Below are positions 6,737-11,172 of a stretch of DNA of 11,172 nt, piece after piece (positions within the stretch are counted from its first letter, which is position 1; every line of letters starts with the position of its first letter). The position numbers and the translations under genes were made by a program. Source of the stretch: an uncultured Clostridia bacterium (GTDB lineage: Bacteria > Bacillota > Clostridia > Christensenellales > Borkfalkiaceae). The notes under the pieces were generated by a model. The model made no database searches, was not told the DNA's origin, and worked only from the letters and a program-made list of their open reading frames with translations. The DNA lies in assembly GCA_947627125.1 (NCBI GenBank), contig CANQUY010000052.1:1-11172 (forward strand), read 5' to 3'.

Positions 6737-7177
6737 TTAGGAGCGCTGTTCGGCGATGAGGTCTGCCAAAATGTCGGCAGCGGAGGCGACGAGGTCGGCG
6801 CAGGGACGCTTTTTGTAGTAGGCCGCGTTCCGTGCCTCGGCGGCAGGAGAGGTGTCCGTATGCACACCTGCGCCCGTAAGGAGCTCGCCGCAGTTATAGC
6901 TGCCGTTTTCCTCCTTGAAGCGTCTTGCCAGCGTCTGCACGAGGCCATAGATCTCGCTCTTCCCCTTTTCGGGAAACACGAGCCCCAACACCACTGCGCT
7001 GCCCGACACGGCGCCGCAGGTTTCCCTGAGTCTGCCGAGCCCGCCGCCGAGCGCAACCGTCGCCCGTGCAAGGGCGCTTTCGTCCACTCCCGTTTCCTCG
7101 CGAAAGGCCAACGCAACGGCCTGCGCACAGTTGTATCCGTTCAAAAAATTCTGCTTTGCAATTTCACCTTTGGTCAT
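6737..7177 (-). CDS. C_GCAxxG_C_C family putative redox protein
   Basis: 146 residues from ATG 7177 with GAGGTGA just upstream (about 7181-7187). The family is defined by spaced cysteines and a Gly-rich core. Here C17 lies in GYNCAQAV, followed by LGGGLGRLRETCGAVSGS (C54), NCGELLTG (C96) and RPCADLV (C126). Length and order match the family, which is thought to be redox-active; the substrate is unknown. It is a cytoplasmic protein with no signal or membrane segment. It has its own strong promoter (7194-7222), whose -35 box overlaps the stop codon of the lipoprotein gene upstream, so it can be expressed alone or by readthrough from that gene. It ends next to the repeat block with no clear terminator. 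Confidence 0.85.
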   Translation of the reverse strand: MTKGEIAKQNFLNGYNCAQAVALAFREETGVDESALARATVALGGGLGRLRETCGAVSGSAVVLGLVFPEKGKSEIYGLVQTLARRFKEENGSYNCGELLTGAGVHTDTSPAAEARNAAYYKKRPCADLVASAADILADLIAEQRS

Positions 7178-7193
7178 ATGTCACCTCATAAAA

Positions 7194-7222
7194 ATTGTAA
7201 CATATGTGCGAAATTTTGTCAA
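7194..7222 (-). promoter_or_regulatory. sigmaA promoter of the C_GCAxxG_C_C gene
   Basis: Minus strand: TTGACA (7217-7222), 17-bp spacer, TACAAT (7194-7199). The -35 is perfect and the -10 matches 5 of 6. The expected start near 7187 leaves only a short leader that still includes the ribosome site. The -35 overlaps the TGA of the upstream lipoprotein gene (7219-7221). Confidence 0.8.
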
Positions 7223-7641
7223 GACGGCATGCGAAATTCCGCATGAAGAAGATTGCCGAAGAGGTTGTAATCAATGCGCACCGCGCCCTTCTCATAGGGG
7301 AAGGTGAACGCCCTCTGCCGCGCCCCCTGTTTTCCCGAAAAGGTGATCTCCTTTTTCTCCTCGTCGATCTGATAGGTCCCGCCGTAGCCGCCCTCGCTGC
7401 CCTCCGCGGTGAGGTAGGAAATCAAAAAATTTCCGTCCCCCTTGAGCTCTAAAGAGAGCTTTTGAAACCTGTCCGTCATGTCCTTTCCGCCGATCGAGAT
7501 CTTCTCGCATTTGTACATCCCCGCATAGGGGCGGGAAATGTCCTTGAGCGAGCTCATATCCTCCGCCCTTTCGCAGGCGGCGAGGCAGAAGAGGAAACAG
7601 ACGGCGAGCAGGGCGGCAATCGTCCCGAAAAACTTTTTCAT
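7219..7641 (-). CDS. small secreted lipoprotein, lipocalin-like pattern
   Basis: 140 residues from ATG 7641, with AAGG about 8 nt upstream. It has a classic lipoprotein signal: KK start, hydrophobic core and lipobox LAAC with C23 as the lipidation site. The mature part has a strand-rich pattern with a glycine start (YAGMYKCEKISIGGKDMTD, LSLELKGDGNFLISYL, GGTYQIDEEKKEITFSG). That pattern is typical of small lipocalin-like or DUF-type lipoproteins of Clostridia, in which a substituted beta-barrel holds a ligand. No specific family is claimed. It lies upstream of and in the same direction as the redox gene (stop at 7219, next start at 7177), and divergent from the hydrolase at 7772. Confidence 0.8.
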   Translation of the reverse strand: MKKFFGTIAALLAVCFLFCLAACERAEDMSSLKDISRPYAGMYKCEKISIGGKDMTDRFQKLSLELKGDGNFLISYLTAEGSEGGYGGTYQIDEEKKEITFSGKQGARQRAFTFPYEKGAVRIDYNLFGNLLHAEFRMPS

Positions 7642-7713
7642 AGAAAAACCTTGCTCATTTTGTGCAAGTTTTATGCTATTTTGAATTTTCTTTTTCCGTA
7701 GGGGGAATTTTGT

Positions 7714-7742
7714 TTGTCATGGGCCGAAGAAAATGATATAAT
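7714..7742 (+). promoter_or_regulatory. sigmaA promoter of the MBL-fold gene
   Basis: TTGTCA (7714-7719), 17-bp spacer, TATAAT (7737-7742). The start site would fall near 7749, giving a leader of about 23 nt with GGGAGA at 7755-7760 before ATG 7772. This excludes the TTG at 7748 as the start codon. Confidence 0.75.
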
Positions 7743-7771
7743 ATCGTTTGTTTTGGGAGATTTTACGGCCT

Positions 7772-8548
7772 ATGCGTATCAAATGGTATGGGACGGCCTC
7801 GCTTCTCGTCGAGAGCGGGAATACAAGACTGCTCATTGACCCGTACCTCAAACAACTCAATCAAACGCTCTACAGGATCCCCATGGATGAGGCGAAAACG
7901 GCGGATGCGATCTTCATCACCCACCCCCACCTCGACCATTTCGGGGATATCGGCGCGTTTACGGAAGATACCGTCATTCCCGTGTTTGTTTCCGAAAACG
8001 GCATTTTGCATGCGGAAAAGCTCGGGCAGAACACCGACGGGATGATCTCCTACGCCGCAAATGAGGAGATCAAGATCGGCTCCTTCGTCATTCACACCTA
8101 TCAGAGCCGCCACTGCGTTTTCGACGTCCCCACGGTGCTCCGCGTAACCTTTGCCCCGCGGACATGGTTGCATGCGATCGGCTGTCTGAAACTCTGCCAC
8201 CATGCACTCCAGTATAAATTGCAGGGCGATTGCTATGCGCTCCACATTTCGGACGGAGAAAAGTCCGTCTTTGTGCTCGGTTCCGCGGGCATGGAGGAGA
8301 ATGTTTCCTATCCGCAGGGGGCGGACCTTCTCGTGTTCCCCTATCAGGGCAGGAGCCGCATGCACAAGTATATGGTGAAGTTTTTGGAGGCGTTCAGGCC
8401 CAAAAATGTCATGGCCGACCACTTTGACGACGCCTTTCCCCCGCTCACCCACAGGGAGAACATGGAGAAATTCGCTCCCACAGTCAAAAAAATTCTCCCC
8501 GATGCGGAGGCGATCGTTCCGCAGGAGGGAGAGTGGTACGAAATTTAG
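7772..8548 (+). CDS. MBL-fold metallohydrolase
   Basis: 258 residues. I chose ATG 7772 over the upstream TTG 7748, which would sit at the transcription start and lacks a ribosome site; GGGAGA precedes 7772. The N-terminus MRIKWYGTASLLVESG and LLIDPYL is typical of the UlaG-like branch of the metallo-beta-lactamase superfamily. The metal motif is HPHLDH at residues 51-56 (H51, H53, D55, H56). Further candidate metal ligands are H114 (SRHCVF) and H217 (MADHFDD). The usual role in this branch is hydrolysis of a small ester, lactone or phosphodiester; no substrate is evident. It is cytoplasmic. It is convergent with the phosphopantetheinyl transferase: its stop TAG (8546-8548) overlaps that gene's stop by 2 nt. 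Confidence 0.85.
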   Translation: MRIKWYGTASLLVESGNTRLLIDPYLKQLNQTLYRIPMDEAKTADAIFITHPHLDHFGDIGAFTEDTVIPVFVSENGILHAEKLGQNTDGMISYAANEEIKIGSFVIHTYQSRHCVFDVPTVLRVTFAPRTWLHAIGCLKLCHHALQYKLQGDCYALHISDGEKSVFVLGSAGMEENVSYPQGADLLVFPYQGRSRMHKYMVKFLEAFRPKNVMADHFDDAFPPLTHRENMEKFAPTVKKILPDAEAIVPQEGEWYEI

Positions 8549-9039
8549 AGTTTGACGAGGGTGAAGGGCTCCTCCCACGCCGTGCACAGACACACGGTGC
8601 AACCCTCGAGCTCAAAATGTTTCAGTTGAACATCGACAGGCGCGTCCTTAAAATAGAGGACGCCTTTTTTGTACTCCAAATGCGGCAAATAGCCCGCAAG
8701 CGTGCCGCCGAGGTACTTGACATACGCCTCCTTGGCCGTCCAGAGCTCGAAGAAGTCCTCTGCCCTCTCTGCGGGGGTGAGGCGGGAGAGGATGGCGTCG
8801 AGCTTGCGCGGCTTGCGGCGTTCGGCGTCCAGCCCCACGGTTTGCGCCCCGACCGCGACGGCGACGAGCCCGTCCGTATCGGTGAGGCTGAATTCGCACT
8901 CGCCCTTTTCGAGATACGGCTTGCCGTTCTCCGTGCGGAGGACCTGCGACGCCCCGCCGTGTCTTTTGAGGACTTTTTTGAGGACTTGTTGGAGAAACTC
9001 CCCGCTCCCTCCCCTCTCCGCCGTGTAGTAAATGACCAT
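8545..9039 (-). CDS. Sfp/AcpT-type 4'-phosphopantetheinyl transferase
   Basis: 164 residues. The enzyme transfers phosphopantetheine from CoA to a serine of carrier proteins (fatty acid, polyketide or peptide synthesis). Order of motifs: ENGKPYLEKGECEF (38-50), VGLDAERRK (68-76, the GxD metal site), and FFELWTAKEAYVKYLGG (96-112), the family signature with K103 and E104. At 164 residues it is short against Sfp (about 220), like compact gut Firmicutes versions. The region after the first motif reads FSLTDTDG where most members have an SH[ST] triplet, so the histidine is replaced. ATG 9039 is chosen because a perfect promoter lies immediately before it; the longer open frame upstream is repeat DNA. 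No carrier-protein gene is nearby, so it may serve the housekeeping acyl carrier protein or a remote cluster. Confidence 0.85.
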   Translation of the reverse strand: MVIYYTAERGGSGEFLQQVLKKVLKRHGGASQVLRTENGKPYLEKGECEFSLTDTDGLVAVAVGAQTVGLDAERRKPRKLDAILSRLTPAERAEDFFELWTAKEAYVKYLGGTLAGYLPHLEYKKGVLYFKDAPVDVQLKHFELEGCTVCLCTAWEEPFTLVKL

Positions 9040-9045
9040 GGGATG

Positions 9046-9074
9046 ATTATAGCATAAGCGCGAGAATTTGTCAA
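9046..9074 (-). promoter_or_regulatory. consensus sigmaA promoter, leaderless start for the PPTase
   Basis: Minus strand: TTGACA (9069-9074), exactly 17 bp, TATAAT (9046-9051); both boxes match consensus perfectly. ATG begins 7 nt after the -10 box, where transcription normally starts, and no ribosome site exists. The -35 lies at the edge of the repeat block. Confidence 0.85.
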
Positions 9075-9082
9075 AGCGCCGT

Positions 9083-9466
9083 GCCGCCCTCATCCCGAGG
9101 CGTAGTCGAGCGGATCTCGTAGACCAACGGTAGCCCCCGCCCCGCGTCATTCTGAGAAACGGAGAAGGACAAGAGGACGGGAATTGACCCGAAGAATCTC
9201 GCGGAGCAGTGTTGAGAGCACGGCCCCGCCCCGCGTCATTCTGAGAAACGGAGAAGGACGAGAGGACGGGAATTGACCCGAAGAATCTCGCGGGGGCGAC
9301 CACACTTTATGCGGCGAGATGCTTCGGGTCGGCTTTCGTAGACTTCGTTCACGCTCCCCTTCTCAGCATGACGCCGCTACAGGCTCCCGTGCGTTTTATG
9401 GGATCCTTCCCCTTCGCTACGCTCAGGGTCAGGATGAGCGGGCGGGGCATGACGCCGCCCCCGCCT
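9083..9466. repeat. second block of dispersed repeats, no gene
   Basis: Two almost identical direct copies of 70 bp, 9135-9204 and 9224-9293 (one difference noticed: GGACAAGAGG versus GGACGAGAGG), then an inverted copy at 9311-9376. The ends are GCGTCATTCTGAGAA and GACCCGAAGAATCTCGC. A unit starting GCCGCCCTCATCCCGAGGCG (9083) recurs at 11092 with high identity. A GGGATCC...CTCAGG...GGATGAGCG unit (about 9391-9441) recurs from 6668. Confidence 0.8.
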
Positions 9467-10477
9467 TTAATGCAGCAACTCTTTGAAATTTTTGAATGAA
9501 TGGCTTAAATGAAAATATGTAATTGGGGTGGAAGATCCCACTTGTTCATCTATATATAAATTGTGAATCGAGGACCAATTTATTACTCCATTCAAATATG
9601 TAGGCTTTGCCCAATGGTCCACTTTTAAGCTCATGTCTGCAATATTTCCATTAGAAACAGATTGCTTGGTATTTAAATAAAATAGTTTTATATGTAAGTC
9701 GTAATCTCTTTCATCGTCTACGTTCTTGAAGAAAAAAGTGATTATAAAATTGCTCACTACGTTACCAAATGTTTCATTTACGATTTGATTTTTATTGAGC
9801 GAAGCAAGCAAACTTTCATACGCTTTCTCCGTAATACTAAACTCCGCTATCACTTCCGGTTGTTGTTTGGCGGCGAGGCATTGGAACATGATAGGCCCTT
9901 GATAGTAGTCACCACTGTACAGCATTGTTAAATCTTTCAGTTCTTGTTCAGTAATTCTGTATTTTAAAAGATATTGATTGATATAATTTTCGCCATTATT
10001 AACTTTATAAACAATATCTAATATACTATAAATATGACTTTCATCATTTTCCATTATATATAGGTCAGCATCAACACCAACTGTACCATTTTTTATTTCG
10101 GCAATTTCTTCGTCTTTGCTTGCTATGTAATTATAAGGTATTGCTTCCATTAAATTAAATCCCCAATCAAATTTATTTGAAACTTCGCCCAATTCCCCGC
10201 TCTCATATCTCCGATAGAGCGCATCCCTTTGAGGATCGTTCAAAACTTCCTGCAGAAGGGGGCTGTACATGCTGTAGTCGGGTGCGGAGGGCTTCGTACT
10301 GCCTTGGTTATTTCCGCCTTGTTGATTGCCATAATCGTTGTTGCCGTTGCCCTCGTTTGGCGTTACGGTGTAAGAGCCGTCGCCATTGTCCCGAATGGTC
10401 AGCCCGCCGCACGCCGTCATGCACAGGCAGAGGGCGAGGGTCAAAGAGATCAATCCCAAGAAAAATTTGCGCTTCAT
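9467..10477 (-). CDS. secreted lipoprotein of unknown function with low-complexity linker
   Basis: 336 residues from ATG 10477, with AAGGAG at 10485-10490. The signal peptide is KRKFFLGLISLTLALCLC and the lipobox MTAC places lipidated cysteine at 23. Residues about 43-66 are a Gly/Asn/Gln linker (GNGNNDYGNQQGGNNQGS), then a folded domain (about 66-336) of mixed helix and strand with no motif I recognise. Codons 1 to about 95 are GC-rich like the surroundings; downstream of about 10195 (toward the stop) the DNA becomes clearly AT-rich, which suggests that the body was acquired and joined to a resident signal-and-linker. It lies alone in the leftward direction. The structured transcript at 10665-10806 lies upstream in the same direction and may be its leader. 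Confidence 0.8.
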   Translation of the reverse strand: MKRKFFLGLISLTLALCLCMTACGGLTIRDNGDGSYTVTPNEGNGNNDYGNQQGGNNQGSTKPSAPDYSMYSPLLQEVLNDPQRDALYRRYESGELGEVSNKFDWGFNLMEAIPYNYIASKDEEIAEIKNGTVGVDADLYIMENDESHIYSILDIVYKVNNGENYINQYLLKYRITEQELKDLTMLYSGDYYQGPIMFQCLAAKQQPEVIAEFSITEKAYESLLASLNKNQIVNETFGNVVSNFIITFFFKNVDDERDYDLHIKLFYLNTKQSVSNGNIADMSLKVDHWAKPTYLNGVINWSSIHNLYIDEQVGSSTPITYFHLSHSFKNFKELLH

Positions 10478-10518
10478 TTGTTTTCTCCTTTTGTTTGATT
10501 TTGCGGGCGTTTTTATGT

Positions 10519-10658
10519 GCCCACCCCCCCTACCCCGTTACGGCGGCAGGGACCGCCGTAACTCCGTCAGCGAGGCCACGCTTCCTGTCGCGGCGCAGCT
10601 CACAGCCCACTGGGCTGTTGAGCAGAATTGCACCGCTCCACCCCAAGGAGGGGGCATG
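10519..10658 (-). repeat. long copy of the CATGCCCCCTCC...GTGGGC repeat
   Basis: Same ends as 6187-6223, opposite strand, 140 bp. It contains a perfect 10-bp hairpin, GTTACGGCGG (10537-10546) and CCGCCGTAAC (10553-10562), and CAGCCC-ACT-GGGCTG (10603-10617). It resembles palindromic repeats of the type CCGTAACTCC.TCAG...AGCTC...AGGGGGC that are frequent in Clostridia. It separates the structured RNA from the lipoprotein gene. Confidence 0.65.
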
Positions 10659-10664
10659 AAGGGC

Positions 10665-10697
10665 AAAAAATAAGGACGCTCCGATCACGGAACGCCC
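10665..10697 (-). terminator. intrinsic terminator of the candidate RNA
   Basis: Minus strand: GGGCGTTCC, loop GTGATC, GGAGCGTCC, then TTATTTTTTG. All nine pairs form in the minus-strand RNA (two are G-U wobbles). In the plus-strand RNA the same two positions would be A-C mismatches, so the structure fits leftward transcription only. Confidence 0.75.
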
Positions 10698-10806
10698 GCA
10701 TTGAGTATCCCGTGATTGTTGCGACACAATTTCTCCGCGTATGGAAAATAAGGATACACCTAATGCCAGTATAGCCATACGCGATAACTCTATGAAATTG
10801 TGTCGC
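10665..10806 (-). ncRNA. candidate structured RNA or leader attenuator
   Basis: The leftward promoter at 10813-10841 predicts a start at about 10806. From there the RNA begins GCGACACAATTTC, which pairs perfectly over 13 bp with GAAATTGTGTCGC (plus-strand sites 10721-10733 and 10794-10806). Inside is CGCGTATGG/CCATACGCG (9 bp; 10736-10744 and 10775-10783). After it comes ATCACGG, which can pair with CCGTGAT (10710-10716 and 10684-10690); this stem shares bases with the terminator hairpin and so excludes it. Length is about 142 nt. I recognise no known riboswitch or sRNA family. There is no credible ORF. It could be a free small RNA or an attenuator for the lipoprotein gene about 190 nt farther. 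Confidence 0.55.
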
Positions 10807-10812
10807 AGTGTC

Positions 10813-10841
10813 AGTATAGCACGGGCGGCGAAAAATATCAA
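10813..10841 (-). promoter_or_regulatory. sigmaA promoter for the candidate RNA
   Basis: Minus strand: TTGATA (10836-10841), 17-bp spacer, TATACT (10813-10818). Each box matches 5 of 6. The predicted start coincides with the first base of the 13-bp stem. The 9-mer CAGTATAGC holding the -10 occurs again at 10767-10775. Confidence 0.65.
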
Positions 10842-11172
10842 GCATATCGCGGAAAATCAGCCAAAATTTTCCTGTTTTTGGGAAGTCCCAGCCCCTTGCA
10901 GTGACTGAGGAGTTTTGCCGAGAACGAGAGCCCGCTCATGTTGAGCAACGCGAAGCATCCCATTGAACGCATGGGGGACGTTCTAATCACGTCATGGTGA
11001 GCGCAGTCGAACCATCACCTTATTATGCTGCGGTGACCCTTCGACGTTGCTCAGGGTGACGTGATTGGAATGGCGGGGCAGGAGTACAGCCGCCGCCCTC
11101 ATCCCGAGGCGTAGCCGAGCGGATCTCGTAGACCGACAGAATCCCCCGCCCCGCGTCATTCTGAGAACGAGA
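10842..11172. repeat. palindromic and dispersed repeats, no gene
   Basis: 10985-11066 is an imperfect palindrome with 10-bp perfect ends (AATCACGTCA and TGACGTGATT) and further matching arms inside (GTGAGC/GCTCA, GTCGAA/TTCGAC, ATCACC/GGTGA). 11092-11172 repeats the unit found at 9083-9165 and runs off the window. The stretch 10850-10920 shows nothing I can identify. Confidence 0.65.

Noticed and set aside
7748..7771. TTG start for the MBL-fold gene
   Set aside because: It falls at the predicted transcription start without a ribosome site; ATG 7772 begins the conserved MRIKWYGTAS.
7763..8602. 279-aa minus-strand frame opposite the MBL-fold gene
   Set aside because: The plus strand has the HxHxDH motif, a promoter and a ribosome site; the minus frame has none of these.
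9040..9303. N-terminal extension of the phosphopantetheinyl transferase to 252 aa
   Set aside because: The extra residues translate the dispersed repeat (LSSFSVSQNDAGRGR type), and the consensus promoter lies between them and ATG 9039.
10530..10845. Short minus-strand frames over the candidate RNA
   Set aside because: They cross stems, terminator and promoter and have no ribosome site; the structure explains this stretch better than coding.

Overview
The window looks like Clostridia-type (Firmicutes, probably gut) DNA: strong AAGGAG-type ribosome sites, sigmaA promoters with 17-bp spacers, several lipobox lipoproteins, a BspA-like leucine-rich-repeat protein, and many copies of a dispersed repeat bounded by GTCATTCTGAG and CGAAGAATCTCGC. 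There is no species-level marker. Family names below come from motif recognition, not from database searches.

Left part (1-4150): accessory DNA that looks cut and rejoined several times. It starts with the end of an unknown gene and a small membrane-anchored protein (317-850). Remnants of a DNA phosphorothioation (Dnd) operon follow: the C-terminal half of DndC (841-1602), then one ORF (1592-2710) in which the N-terminal ATPase part of DndD runs straight into the C-terminal part of DndE, then an unrecognised gene (2712-3368). That gene collides tail to tail with a small leftward pair (3292-3486 and 3499-3798) of the type common on conjugative elements. A leftward intrinsic terminator sits at 3969-3998, ahead of that pair. 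The Dnd remnant lacks the PP-loop half of DndC and the second ATPase half of DndD, so it should not make phosphorothioate DNA.

Middle (4108-6160): a long BspA-like LRR ORF with no signal peptide or ribosome site, apparently missing its 5' end, closed by a perfect 13-bp hairpin. About 570 bp of dispersed repeats follow.

Right part (6737-10477): resident-looking genes. These are a C_GCAxxG_C_C putative redox protein, a small lipoprotein and (divergently) a metallo-beta-lactamase-fold hydrolase, which overlaps by 2 nt at its stop codon with a convergent Sfp-type phosphopantetheinyl transferase. The transferase has a consensus promoter placed so that the mRNA would begin at the A of its ATG (leaderless). 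After another repeat block comes a 336-aa lipoprotein with a GC-rich start and an AT-rich body.

Right end (10480-11172): upstream of that lipoprotein lies the best candidate for an undescribed element. A leftward promoter (10813-10841) would start transcription exactly at the base of a 13-bp perfect stem, and the transcript would run about 142 nt to a strong intrinsic terminator (10665-10697). The terminator hairpin is fully paired only in the leftward RNA, because it uses G-U wobbles. A competing stem could disrupt it. This is either a small structured RNA or a leader attenuator. The rest of the end is palindromic repeat DNA.
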